This document shows, piece by piece, positions 7,379 through 16,303 of a stretch of DNA of 64,000 nt (within the stretch, counting starts at the first letter, position 1; every line of letters begins with the position of its first letter). The notes under the pieces are model-generated. The model did not search any database, was not told the origin of the DNA, and saw nothing but the letters and a program-made list of their open reading frames with translations. Position numbers and translations under genes: made by a program. This stretch comes from DAOTVC01 sp034437215 (GTDB lineage Bacteria; Chloroflexota; Anaerolineae; B4-G1; SLSP01), in NCBI GenBank assembly GCA_034437215.1, contig DAOTVC010000129.1:1-64000 (forward strand), written 5' to 3'.

Positions 7379-8572
7379 ATGCGCATCGCCATCTTCTCGG
7401 AGACCTTTCTCCCCAAGTGGGACGGTGTCGCCAACACCGTCTGTCGCCTCTTAGAGCACCTCGCCGACCGGGGGCACGAGAGCTTGATGTTTGCGCCCGA
7501 AGGTGCCCCGGAGCGCTACGCGGCGACCCCCATTCGGGGCCTCCCCAGCCTGGCCTTCCCCTTCTATCCCGACCTGCGCCTCGTCCCTCCCGTCTTCAAC
7601 GTCGAGCGGGAGTTGCGCGCCTTCGCGCCCGACCTGGTCCACGTCGTCAACCCGGCCCTCCTGGGTCTGGTCGGGCTCCGTCAGGCCAGAGCACTGGGCC
7701 TCCCCACGGTCGCCTCCTACCACACCGACCTGCCGGGATACACCACAACCTACGGCGTCGGGCTTCTCAAAGAGACCGTCTGGTCCTACTTCCGCTGGCT
7801 CCACAATCAGGCCGACCTCAACTTCGCCCCCTCCAACTTCACCAAGCGCCAGATCGAAGCCCACGGCTTCCAGAGAGTGAAGGTCTGGAGCCACGGCGTC
7901 GATACCGAGCGCTTCCATCCTCGCCATCGTAGTGCGGCCTGGCGCCGGCACCTTACCGAAGGCCATCCCGATGCGCCCCTGCTCCTCTACGTGGGGCGCC
8001 TGGCTCCCGAGAAGCGGCTGGACTGGCTGCGTCCGCTGCTCGACGCCCTGCCGGGAACGCGCCTGGCGCTCGTCGGCGACGGTCCCACACGGGACGAGCT
8101 GGAGACACTCTTCGCCGAAAGCCCTACCGTCTTTACGGGTTACCTTCAGGGCCAGGATCTCTCCCACGCCTACGCCTCCGCGGATCTCTTCGTCTTTCCC
8201 TCCGACAGTGAGACCTTCGGCAACGTCGTCCTCGAGGCCATGGCTTCCGGGCTACCCGTGGTCGCTGCCGGAGCCGGAGGCCCCGTCGATCTGGTCCGAG
8301 ACGGCCACAACGGCTACCTCTTCGATGCCCATCGGCAAGAATCGCTTCTGGCCCTGACCCGGCGCTGCCTGAGCGATGTGCAAGCGACCCGGAGGCTGGC
8401 CCGCAACGCCCGCACCTACGCCGAGACCCAGCGCTGGGACGTCGTCAACGATCTGCTGCTGGACAACTTTCGCATCCTCCTCGGTGAGGGCCGCGCGTCA
8501 CACCCCTCCACCCCTGCCTTCAAGTCGCGCGCGGACACCTCCCACCCGGCGGGACACCTATGGCTCGATTGA
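7379..8572 (+). CDS. GT4-family glycosyltransferase (MgtA/SqdX-like)
   Basis: 397 aa, GT-B fold. The N-terminal domain opens MRIAIFSETFLPKWDGVANTV with the Gly-containing acceptor loop; SYHTDLPGY is near 120. The C-terminal nucleotide-sugar domain begins LLYVGRLAPEKRLDWL and has the E-x7-E pair in SDSETFGNVVLEAM (E278 and E286). Closest in character to alpha-mannosyl or sulfoquinovosyl transferases acting on diacylglycerol lipids or phosphoinositides; exact substrate cannot be read. Directly adjoins the PAP2-like gene and overlaps the sensor kinase start, so all are probably co-transcribed. Confidence 0.9.
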   Translation: MRIAIFSETFLPKWDGVANTVCRLLEHLADRGHESLMFAPEGAPERYAATPIRGLPSLAFPFYPDLRLVPPVFNVERELRAFAPDLVHVVNPALLGLVGLRQARALGLPTVASYHTDLPGYTTTYGVGLLKETVWSYFRWLHNQADLNFAPSNFTKRQIEAHGFQRVKVWSHGVDTERFHPRHRSAAWRRHLTEGHPDAPLLLYVGRLAPEKRLDWLRPLLDALPGTRLALVGDGPTRDELETLFAESPTVFTGYLQGQDLSHAYASADLFVFPSDSETFGNVVLEAMASGLPVVAAGAGGPVDLVRDGHNGYLFDAHRQESLLALTRRCLSDVQATRRLARNARTYAETQRWDVVNDLLLDNFRILLGEGRASHPSTPAFKSRADTSHPAGHLWLD

Positions 8573-10932
8573 GAGCGCATCCCGGCTCTGCCGGTCGGTC
8601 GAGGCCCCTCAGCCGCAAGCTGCTCCTCCCCATCCTGGGGCTGATGCTCCTCTCCCTGTTGGGAAGCACGCTGGCCTTCGTCATCAGCACGGCCCTCACC
8701 CAGAGGGAGCTTCTGGAACAGCAGGTAGAGTTGGAAGCAAAACGGGTGGTCGAAGCCCTGGATCTGCGCTTGACCAACGTCAACGCCGCCGCCACCCTTC
8801 TCGCCCGCGACCCCGAGGTTTTGAAGATCATCGGTGCCGACACGGAGGAGGCGTTGGACGCCCTGAATGCGCGAGCCGTCGTCTTGCGCAACCGCTTCGA
8901 CCTGGACCTCATCCAGATCTACGACGCCGAGGACGTGCCGCGCACGAACCTCGTCCTCTCCAGCCTCTACCGCGAGTCCTCTCTGCTCGATGGGGTAGGC
9001 GAGGACGCGGCCTCCGTCGTCCCTCTGGACGATCGGTTGCTCCTGCTGCGCCAGATCGCCATGCCCGAGGGCAAGGGCACCGTCGTCATCGGGCTCGATC
9101 TCACCACGGAGCTGGAGCGCATCGTCAAGGATTATCGCCTGATGGGCGATCTGGGCCTGAACCTGCAAGGCGCCACCGCGGCCACCCGGGAGGATTTCCC
9201 CTTCGACGCGAACGACGGTCAGCTCCGGGACGTCTACGCACGGCACCGCTCCCTGCAGCTGGGAGCCTCAGAGCTCACCCTCATCCTCATCCACCCCACC
9301 CGTGACGTCCACAGGGTTGCCACGGCGGGCATCACCGTCATGGTCACCAGTACCCTCTTGACCACCCTTCTCCTGGCAGGGATGAGTATCGTCGTAACCC
9401 GCGCCATTGCCCGCCCCATTCACGATCTGGCAGCGAGGGCGAAAGGGATCGCCGAGGGCGACCTGGAGTCCACCGTAGCGCTGGAAAGCGCCACCGGGGT
9501 GCTCAATATTGGACAGGACGATGAGATCGGTCTGCTTGCCGCCAGTTTTGACGAGATGGTCAGCCAGCTGCGCGATCTCTACGGCAGCCTGGAGGCCAAG
9601 GTCAGCGATCGCACTCAGGAGCTGGCGGTCGTCGCCGATGTCGCCCGCGCGGTCTCCTCCAGTCTGAATCTCGAGATCATCTTGGGTAAGTCCGCAGCGC
9701 TCATCCAGCGCCACTGCGACTTTCAGCGTGTTGCTCTCTACCTCGTGGAGCCGGGCGCGAATCTCATCACCCTGAGGATGACGGCGAACGTGGAAGGGGC
9801 ACGAGAACCGGAGAGCGACTTCCAGCTCCCTCTCGACACCCGCTCTCTCGTGGGATTGGCCGCAGTGACGGGCAGTCCGCGCATCGTCCAGGAGATCGAA
9901 CCCTCCTGCATGCTCCTCACACGACTGCCCGAACGTCCCCGCGAGGGCGCTGCAGCCGCCATCCCCCTGCTCAACAATGAGGGGACCATCGGGATCCTTT
10001 ACCTGCACCACCCCGAACAGGGCCCCTTCACCCAGGAGCTGCTCAACCTTCTCGTCACCCTGGCGGATCAGATCGCCACAGGTGTCCAGAATGCTCGACT
10101 CTACACCCGTCAACGCCAGACGGCGGAGCATCTGGCAGAGTTGGACAGGATCAAGACGGAGTTCCTGGCAACCATGAGCCACGAGCTGCGCACGCCTCTC
10201 AACTCCATCATCGGCTTTTCCAAGGTGTTGTTGAAGGGCATCGACGGCCCCATCAACGAGACCCAGGCGGAGGATCTGCGCATCGTTCACGACTCCGGAC
10301 AGCATCTTCTGGCCCTTATCACGGACATCCTCGATATCTCCCAGATGAACGCCGGGAAGATGAAACTGATCTTCGAAAAGGTCGATCTGAAGACCGTAGC
10401 CCAGGAGGCCCTCGATACGACCTCGGCCCTGGTCAAGGAGAAGCCCGTGGAGATCCGTGAGGAGATCGAAGCAGGTCTCTCTCCGCTCTACGGGGATAAG
10501 CGGCGCATCCGCCAGATCTTGCTCAATCTCCTCTCCAACGCCGTGAAGTTCACCGAGCGCGGCCAGATCATCCTGCGCATGCGCCAGGTGGAGGCGCTCA
10601 ACCCCCACACCGAACGCCTTGAAACCTACGTGGAGGCGAGCGTAGAGGACACCGGTATCGGCATCCCTCCCGAAAAGCTGAGGGACATCTTCGAGGAGTT
10701 CGTCCAGATCGACGGCTCACCCACCCGACGTGCCGGCGGCACCGGCCTGGGCCTCCCCATCACGAAGAAGTTGGTGGAGCTCCACGGAGGGCGCATCTGG
10801 GTCGAGAGCAGACCCGGTGAGGGCTCGACCTTTTGCCTCATCATGCCCATGGGAGGACCCCGAAAGACAGCCCGTCCCGCCGAGAAAGAGGTCTTTGCAA
10901 CCCAGACCCAAGGAGTGCGTTGTGCAGCTTAG
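8560..10932 (+). CDS. Sensor histidine kinase (periplasmic sensor, HAMP, GAF, HisKA, HATPase)
   Basis: 790 aa. Order: basic N-terminus, membrane span about 22-45, extracytoplasmic sensor about 46-250, second span about 255-278, HAMP about 280-340, short coiled linker, GAF about 365-510, HisKA with the phospho-acceptor His541 in MSHELRTPLNSIIGF, and HATPase ending with GTGLGLPITKKLVELHGG. No receiver domain and no adjacent response regulator. The ATG overlaps the glycosyltransferase end by 13 bases and the pstS start by 11 bases. Coupling to a phosphate-binding lipoprotein suggests it may sense phosphate or another anion; this is inference. Confidence 0.9.
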   Translation: MARLRAHPGSAGRSRPLSRKLLLPILGLMLLSLLGSTLAFVISTALTQRELLEQQVELEAKRVVEALDLRLTNVNAAATLLARDPEVLKIIGADTEEALDALNARAVVLRNRFDLDLIQIYDAEDVPRTNLVLSSLYRESSLLDGVGEDAASVVPLDDRLLLLRQIAMPEGKGTVVIGLDLTTELERIVKDYRLMGDLGLNLQGATAATREDFPFDANDGQLRDVYARHRSLQLGASELTLILIHPTRDVHRVATAGITVMVTSTLLTTLLLAGMSIVVTRAIARPIHDLAARAKGIAEGDLESTVALESATGVLNIGQDDEIGLLAASFDEMVSQLRDLYGSLEAKVSDRTQELAVVADVARAVSSSLNLEIILGKSAALIQRHCDFQRVALYLVEPGANLITLRMTANVEGAREPESDFQLPLDTRSLVGLAAVTGSPRIVQEIEPSCMLLTRLPERPREGAAAAIPLLNNEGTIGILYLHHPEQGPFTQELLNLLVTLADQIATGVQNARLYTRQRQTAEHLAELDRIKTEFLATMSHELRTPLNSIIGFSKVLLKGIDGPINETQAEDLRIVHDSGQHLLALITDILDISQMNAGKMKLIFEKVDLKTVAQEALDTTSALVKEKPVEIREEIEAGLSPLYGDKRRIRQILLNLLSNAVKFTERGQIILRMRQVEALNPHTERLETYVEASVEDTGIGIPPEKLRDIFEEFVQIDGSPTRRAGGTGLGLPITKKLVELHGGRIWVESRPGEGSTFCLIMPMGGPRKTARPAEKEVFATQTQGVRCAA

Positions 10933-11764
10933 GAAGAGAGCTTTTCCCCTCGCCATAGCCGTAGCTCTGGTGTTGACGGCCTGCGTCTCCGCCCCCGCGG
11001 CTCCTGCACCCCCCTCGACGGCCCGTCTGACAGGGCGCATCACCTTTGCAGGCAGCACGACCGTCCAGCCGTTAGCCGGCGAGCTGGGACAGGCCTTCAA
11101 CGCCCGGCACCCCGACGCGCAGCTGGAGATCGCGGCCGGGGGCAGCTCGGTGGGGATCAAGGCCATCCACGACGGGACCGTCGACATCGGCATGGCCTCG
11201 CGCAACCTCAAGCCGGAGGAGGCCGAGGGGCTGACATCCCACCAGATCGCCGTCGATGTGATCGCCGTCGTCGTCCACCAGAACAACCCCGTCAAGGCAC
11301 TCACCTCCGAGGAGCTGCAGGCCATCTACCTAGGCGAGATCACGAATTGGGGTGACGTGGGCGGACCCGATCAGGGTATTCTGGTCGTGGTCCGGGACGT
11401 GAACTCGGGCACCCGGGGCGCTTTCGATGAGATTGTGCTGGATAAGCAGGAGCCCAACGTCCCCCAGATAGCGAAAGCTCTGACAGCCGGGGACATGGCG
11501 GCGCTCGTCAGTGAAAACCCACAAGCCATCGGCTATGTGGGCTTCGGAAACATCGAAGCGGGGCTGCAGGTCGTCACCATCGACGGTGTGGTACCCTCGG
11601 AGGAGACGGCGCGCTCGGGTGCTTACCGGCTCACCCGCCCGCTCTTTCTGCTCACGGGCCCGCTCACCCAACCTCTGGCTCAGACCTTCGTTGACTTTGC
11701 GCAGAGCCCGGCGGGTCAGGAGATCGTCGCCGCCAGCGGTTGGGTCACGGTATCGGAGCCGTGA
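10922..11764 (+). CDS. pstS: PstS-like phosphate-binding lipoprotein
   Basis: 280 aa. GTG start at 10922 chosen because AAGGAG lies 7 bases upstream and a lipoprotein signal follows at once (LVLTAC, Cys21). The mature part is a periplasmic-type binding protein of the phosphate family: FAGSTTVQPLAGEL near the N-terminus, AAGGSSVGIKAI, IGMASRNLKPEE, IYLGEITNWGDVGG and DVNSGTRGAFDE, where Ser/Thr and Arg bind phosphate in PstS. No pstC, pstA, pstB or phoU is nearby, so it may feed a distant permease or act as ligand receptor for the overlapping sensor kinase. Confidence 0.9.
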   Translation: MQLRKRAFPLAIAVALVLTACVSAPAAPAPPSTARLTGRITFAGSTTVQPLAGELGQAFNARHPDAQLEIAAGGSSVGIKAIHDGTVDIGMASRNLKPEEAEGLTSHQIAVDVIAVVVHQNNPVKALTSEELQAIYLGEITNWGDVGGPDQGILVVVRDVNSGTRGAFDEIVLDKQEPNVPQIAKALTAGDMAALVSENPQAIGYVGFGNIEAGLQVVTIDGVVPSEETARSGAYRLTRPLFLLTGPLTQPLAQTFVDFAQSPAGQEIVAASGWVTVSEP

Positions 11765-11846
11765 GCGCCACTGTTCGTGGTAGAATGGGCCTTCACTCTA
11801 TCCAGGTGGGTAAAGCTAGAAGTTAGAAATGTCAGGAGTAGGAACG

Positions 11847-12674
11847 ATGATACGACCTTTGATACTGGTAACGAATGACGACGGCATCGCCTCCCGGGGC
11901 CTCTGGTCCGTGGTCGAAGCGCTGCTGCCCCTCGGCGAGATACGGGTGGTCGCTCCCGACCGGCAGTGGTCGGGCTCGGGACGGGCCATGCCCCACGACG
12001 TAACGGGACACCTCTCCCCTGCGACCCGGTCGGTTCGCGGTACCGAGGTGACCGCCTGGGCGGTGGACGCCAGTCCGGCCCTCTGCGTCGCCCATGCCAT
12101 CCTCGAGCTCCTGCCCCGCCGGCCCGATCTGGTCGTCTCGGGGGTCAACATGGGAGCCAACCTCAGCATCGAGGTGACTATCTCGGGGACGGTCGGTGCG
12201 GCGCTGGAGGCGAGCGCTTTCAACGTCCCCGCGCTCGCCGTCTCCCTGCAGATGGACAGCGCCTATCACCTCAGCAGCAATCCGGCGACAAGCTACGCGG
12301 CGACGCAGGCCTACACCGCCAAATTCGCCGAGCAGGTGCTCACCGAGGGCCTTCCCCGGTTCACCGACGTGCTCAACATCAACATCCCCGCCGTGGCCGT
12401 ACCCGAGACCCCGTGGCGTTATACGCGCCTCTCGCGCCATCGCTACTTCACCCCGCAAGTCCCCGATCGTCTGAACGGCAAGGGGCGTCCGGGCTACTCC
12501 ATCATCGCCGACCCCCTGGAGACGGAGGAGGATTCGGACATCTGGGCCATCCTCGTCGATCACGTCGTCTCGGTCACCCCGCTGACCCTGGATCTCACCG
12601 CCCCCCTCCCCCTGGAGGCGGCGGAGCTCTGCGCCCTTCCGGAGCCCGTTGTGCAGCAGGCACAGGGCGTCTGA
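11847..12674 (+). CDS. surE: 5'/3'-nucleotidase SurE
   Basis: 275 aa. SurE removes phosphate from nucleoside monophosphates and helps stationary-phase and stress survival. The metal site is visible: NDDGI near the N-terminus (Asp-Asp pair), the mobile Ser in WSGSGRAMP, and SGVNMGANLSIEVTISGTVGAALEA holding the second Asn. The usual GxDVxYSGT reads LSIEVTISGT here. An upstream in-frame ATG (11829) is rejected because AGGAG sits between it and the ATG at 11847. Confidence 0.93.
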   Translation: MIRPLILVTNDDGIASRGLWSVVEALLPLGEIRVVAPDRQWSGSGRAMPHDVTGHLSPATRSVRGTEVTAWAVDASPALCVAHAILELLPRRPDLVVSGVNMGANLSIEVTISGTVGAALEASAFNVPALAVSLQMDSAYHLSSNPATSYAATQAYTAKFAEQVLTEGLPRFTDVLNINIPAVAVPETPWRYTRLSRHRYFTPQVPDRLNGKGRPGYSIIADPLETEEDSDIWAILVDHVVSVTPLTLDLTAPLPLEAAELCALPEPVVQQAQGV

Positions 12675-12712
12675 AAGGGAGCTGCAGAGGACCCCTTGAG
12701 CGCCCGACGTTC

Positions 12713-12740
12713 ACCGCCGCCGGAGGGTTCCGGCGGCGGT
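12713..12740 (+). terminator. Stem-loop after surE
   Basis: Perfect 12-bp stem ACCGCCGCCGGA/TCCGGCGGCGGT with a GGGT loop. The T run behind it is weak. Confidence 0.55.
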
Positions 12741-12821
12741 CCTTGCTACAACATTTTCCCCAAGTCGACGTACAATAGGCGCGCACAGTCACACTCGAAC
12801 CACACGGAGGTCACTATCTCG

Positions 12822-14012
12822 ATGAAACGCTTTTTCCTGTTTGCGCTGCTGATCGCGACGCTGCTCACAGGCTGCGCCGTGACCACGCCCGACGTCGGGA
12901 ACTTCCTCGCACGGCACCGCCAGACCCTGGACCTGCAGGCGGGTCTTCCTGCCCAACTACCTCTGCTCGACGAGGAGGCGCGGGATGCACGGGTCATACT
13001 CCTGGGGGAGCACCACGGCGTTGCCGTCAACGAGGAGCTGAACCTGGCCCTGCTGCGCCACCTCCACGAACAGGCGGGGGTCCGCACCTATCTCGCGGAG
13101 GTCAGCCCCAGCCAGGCCTACCTCCTCAACCGCTATCTGGAGACGGGGGACGAGGCGCTCCTGCAACAGATCTTCGAGCCGCTGAAGGGCACCTTCTCCT
13201 GGACGGAGGAGCGGTACGCCTTCTGGCAGGCGCTGCACGCCTTCAACGCCTCCCTTCCCCAGGAGGAGCGGGTGGCAGTCGCCGGCCTGGATCTCCCCTT
13301 CCAGACGGCGCACGTCGTCCGGCACCTGCGCGCCCTCCAGCCCGAGGGCGGACCTCCTGCCGAGATTGCACCCACCTTTGAGACCCTCGCCGCCGTGGAG
13401 GAGGCAGACGACAACGCCGTCCACGCCCTTCTGGAGGAGCTGCAGGCCGATATCGAGGCCCATCCCCACCTCTACAGCACCTATCTGGGGGAGGCCTGGC
13501 CCGACTTCGAGCGGGCGACCCGGAGCCTGGAAGCGCTCTTCATCTACTGGACGACCGAGGAGCCGTCGGCGCGGCAGGTCTTCCGGGTGGAGAGGATGGC
13601 GGAGAACTTCCAACACGTCGCCGAAGAGCATCCGGGACCGTACTATGGGATGCTGGGACGCAATCACGTCCTTCAGGGAGAGCACGGAGGGCTGCAGGAT
13701 TTCGCGGCACGACTCTCCGAGCAGGAGGTGGTGAGCCTGCTGCTGCTCTACGACAACAGCAGGCGCCTTACGAAGGACGATGAAGGGCGCTATAGGGTAG
13801 AGCGATTTTCAGACAGCCGGCGGTGGATTCTCACCCTGCGCCCCTTCGCTCCGGGCGCCCTCACCCTCTTCCGCCTCACGGGCGAGGATTCTCCCTTCGA
13901 TGAGGCCATCTACTTCATCGAAGGGGCCACCGACGGTGAGGCCACGACCGACTACCTCGAGTTCGTCATCGTCGCGCGGGACGCGGCGGCGAGCACGCCC
14001 CTGGAGAGGTAA
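12822..14012 (+). CDS. Lipoprotein of the ChaN/erythromycin-esterase-like (Tiki clan) type
   Basis: 396 aa. The N-terminus is a lipoprotein signal (LIATLLTGC, Cys18), with start at 12822 after GGAGG. The core opens RVILLGEHHGVAVNEELNLALLRHL, holding the GExH metal motif of ChaN, erythromycin-esterase and Tiki families, and later YYGMLGRNHVLQGEHGG carries a second His-rich motif. Clan members bind haem or metals or hydrolyse substrates; which applies cannot be told. Longer than ChaN (about 290 aa) because of a C-terminal extension from about 300. Alone between a stem-loop and the convergent oxidoreductase gene. Confidence 0.75.
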   Translation: MKRFFLFALLIATLLTGCAVTTPDVGNFLARHRQTLDLQAGLPAQLPLLDEEARDARVILLGEHHGVAVNEELNLALLRHLHEQAGVRTYLAEVSPSQAYLLNRYLETGDEALLQQIFEPLKGTFSWTEERYAFWQALHAFNASLPQEERVAVAGLDLPFQTAHVVRHLRALQPEGGPPAEIAPTFETLAAVEEADDNAVHALLEELQADIEAHPHLYSTYLGEAWPDFERATRSLEALFIYWTTEEPSARQVFRVERMAENFQHVAEEHPGPYYGMLGRNHVLQGEHGGLQDFAARLSEQEVVSLLLLYDNSRRLTKDDEGRYRVERFSDSRRWILTLRPFAPGALTLFRLTGEDSPFDEAIYFIEGATDGEATTDYLEFVIVARDAAASTPLER

Positions 14013-14048
14013 GCTAGTGTTCTTTCACCTGGCAAGTGAGGTGCCCAT

Positions 14049-15971
14049 TTACATACCCCCATCCCCTACCCCTGCCCCCGCAGCGCAACTGGGTCTGCAG
14101 CCCTCCTCCAGGAGTTCCAGCGCCCACCCCAGACCCAGCTCCTGCAGCTTGGCAGTCGTGGGCGCGCCCGTCTGGGGATCGTAACCCCGCATCTCGTAGT
14201 AGAGGCGCAGGGCCTCCTGCATCTCCTCTTCGGGGATGCGGACGCCCTCTGTGGGTCCCGACTCGAAGGGGGTCGCGAAGCGCCAGTGAGCCAGGTCGTC
14301 CTCCATCGTGAAGCCCTCACGGTAGTTGAAGAGCCGCGCCAGCGCCAGCGCCCGCTCCCCCACCTTCAGCAGTTCGAAGAGGGAGGAGTGCCAACCGGTG
14401 ACCCCCTCCACCAGATCGAGGGTCTGCAGCTTGCTGTAGGGCATAAACATGCAGAGCCCGACGCAGTTCCAGAAGGTCTGCCAGTCGATGACGTACTTCG
14501 CCAGGCGCACCTTCTCGGGTGCCAGGCTGTCGGCGGGCAGCGGTTCGAGGACCCCCAACGCCTTCACGCTCTCCACACTCTGCGTGTAGCTCGTGTCGTG
14601 GATGTTGTGCATGTGGTCGGCTCCGGTGGGCGAAGTGGCGTAGCCCAGATTGAGGGCAAACTTGATCCGCGGTTCGTGCATGGGGAACTCCTGCCCCTTG
14701 ACCTGCATGGCGTAGCGCTCCGTGCCCCGCCCGATCTCCGCGGCGGCGCGCAGCGAGCCCTCCGCCAGGAGATCGCCGAAGCCCTCCCGTTTGGCGATCT
14801 GCTCCACCAGCGTCGTCATGGCCTCCACGTTGCCGAAGCGCAGCTCCAACCCGCCGGTCTCCTCTGTGGTCAGCAGACCGCGTTCGAAGCACTCCATGGC
14901 CCACGCGATGGTCATCCCCGCCGAGATGGTGTCGACCCCGTGAGCGTTGCAGAGCTGGTTAGCGTAGGCGATGGCCTCCAGGTCGTCGATGCCGCAGCTG
15001 GAGCCAAAGGCGCCCACCGTCTCGTACTCGGGGCCGCCGTACCGCGGCTCCACCCGGTAGGGGCCCTCGGTGACCTCCACCACACGCTTGCAGGCCACCG
15101 GACAGGCGTAGCAGGTGTCGGTATCGACCAGGATGGTCTCCGTCATCGTCTGCCCGGTGATGGCCTCCGCCCCCTCGAAGCTTCCCTCCTGGAAGTTGCG
15201 TGTGGGAAGCCCCCCGAGCCGGCTGAAGGTCTCCAAGCCGTTGTCGGTGCCGTGAAGGTGCATCTGCCAGGTCCACATGTCGGGATGGTTGTCCCGCAGC
15301 CAAGTGGCGACCTCGCGCACCTGCTCCTTGTCTGCCACCGTGACCCTGCCCGTCCCCTGCACGGCGATCGCCTTCAGCTGCTTGGAGCCCATCACGGCTC
15401 CCAGCCCCGTCCGTCCCGCCGCGCGGTTCACGTCGTTGATGACGCAGGCGAAGCGCACCCCGCGCTCGCCCGCGGGACCGCACTGTGCGACCCGCACCCG
15501 TTTGCTGCCCAGCTCCTCCTTGAGCTGCGCGTCCACCTCGGCGGTCTCCCGCCCCCAGAGGTGCTCGGCGTCGCGGATCTCCACTTCATCGTCCTTGATC
15601 CAGAGGTAGACGGGGTTCTCGGCCTGTCCGGAGACGATGATGGCATCCCACCCGGCACGCTTCAGCTCCGCGCCCCAGAAGCCCCCGACGTCGCCCTCGC
15701 CGAAGCCGCCCGTCAGCGGCGACTTGGCGCCCACCGCGTTCCGCCCGCTTCCCCCGGCCGGCGCCCCCGTCAGCACGCCCGGAGCGAAGATCAGCAGGTT
15801 CTCGGGCCCCAGGGGATCGATCCCGGGCTCCAGCTCCCGGAGGAGGTAGTAGGCGATGAGGCCCCACCCGCCGAAGTAGGTGCGGAAGAAGTCCTCACCG
15901 GGCTCCTCCACCCAGGTTTTACCCGCCGTGAGATCGACGCGCAAGATCCGGTTGTGAAATCCGTTGGTCAT
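14049..15971 (-). CDS. Tungsten-containing aldehyde:ferredoxin oxidoreductase
   Basis: 640 aa, usual family length. Oxidises aldehydes to carboxylic acids with ferredoxin as acceptor, using a tungsten bis-pterin and a [4Fe-4S] cluster. Cluster ligands fit CxxCxxxC in DTCYACPVACKR (about 285-296) with the distant Cys in NCVGLC (about 500-505). The N-terminal pterin domain shows GGWGLIAYYLL, GAPAGGSGRNAVGAKSPLTGGFGE and GLGAVMGSKQLKAIAV. AGGAGGGT precedes the ATG. No molybdopterin synthesis or tungstate transport genes are adjacent. Suggests an anaerobic or facultative lifestyle. Confidence 0.95.
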   Translation of the reverse strand: MTNGFHNRILRVDLTAGKTWVEEPGEDFFRTYFGGWGLIAYYLLRELEPGIDPLGPENLLIFAPGVLTGAPAGGSGRNAVGAKSPLTGGFGEGDVGGFWGAELKRAGWDAIIVSGQAENPVYLWIKDDEVEIRDAEHLWGRETAEVDAQLKEELGSKRVRVAQCGPAGERGVRFACVINDVNRAAGRTGLGAVMGSKQLKAIAVQGTGRVTVADKEQVREVATWLRDNHPDMWTWQMHLHGTDNGLETFSRLGGLPTRNFQEGSFEGAEAITGQTMTETILVDTDTCYACPVACKRVVEVTEGPYRVEPRYGGPEYETVGAFGSSCGIDDLEAIAYANQLCNAHGVDTISAGMTIAWAMECFERGLLTTEETGGLELRFGNVEAMTTLVEQIAKREGFGDLLAEGSLRAAAEIGRGTERYAMQVKGQEFPMHEPRIKFALNLGYATSPTGADHMHNIHDTSYTQSVESVKALGVLEPLPADSLAPEKVRLAKYVIDWQTFWNCVGLCMFMPYSKLQTLDLVEGVTGWHSSLFELLKVGERALALARLFNYREGFTMEDDLAHWRFATPFESGPTEGVRIPEEEMQEALRLYYEMRGYDPQTGAPTTAKLQELGLGWALELLEEGCRPSCAAGAGVGDGGM

Positions 15972-16223
15972 CTTCGTAACCCTCCTGTGATGTTGTGGAA
16001 GGGATCAGGGATTAGTAACCAGGGATCAGGGGGCCCTATACAGTGTACTCATCTAATCCAATCACCCTCATTACTACTCAGCCAGACGGCAAAAACCCCT
16101 GTGAGCCGTCAGGGAAGCCACTGATGCCCTCTCAGTAGGGCTATTGTATCATGAGACGGCGGGCTTGCTGCTGCGTGTTCGGGTGCCAAAAAGCGCAGAA
16201 GAGAGACGCGTTGCGCTTCAGGC
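15972..16223. repeat. Intergenic with GGGATCAGGG direct repeats
   Basis: GGGATCAGGG occurs twice within about 35 bases (near 15999 and 16022), separated by ATTAGTAACCA. Similar runs occur near 20772 (GGGATTAGGGACAAGGGATGAGGG) and near 60034 (GGGATCAGGGACCAGAAACC). All lie just upstream of minus-strand genes. The rest of the gap shows no gene. Confidence 0.5.
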
Positions 16224-16252
16224 TTGGCAAATCGCCCTTTTTATGGCATACT
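16224..16252 (+). promoter_or_regulatory. Promoter of the baseplate-J-like/ruvX/mltG genes
   Basis: TTGGCA (16224-16229), 17-base spacer, CATACT (16247-16252); the proposed TTG start is 52 bases downstream of the -10. Confidence 0.55.
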
Positions 16253-16303
16253 GCCCCCGCAGTGGGCTGCCGTCAGGTCGCAGACCGACGGCACGGAGGG
16301 AGA

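Noticed and set aside
6658..7932. 424-codon + strand frame overlapping the PAP2-like and glycosyltransferase genes
   Set aside because: Pro/Arg/His-rich shadow frame; the other frames hold recognised families with a ribosome site and a TGA/ATG junction.
8560..10932. Hybrid kinase with receiver domain
   Set aside because: The protein ends right after the ATPase domain; no Asp-containing receiver follows.
14286..16124. 612-codon + strand open frame opposite the tungsten oxidoreductase
   Set aside because: Shadow frame with no motif; the minus strand has full family length and cluster Cys residues.
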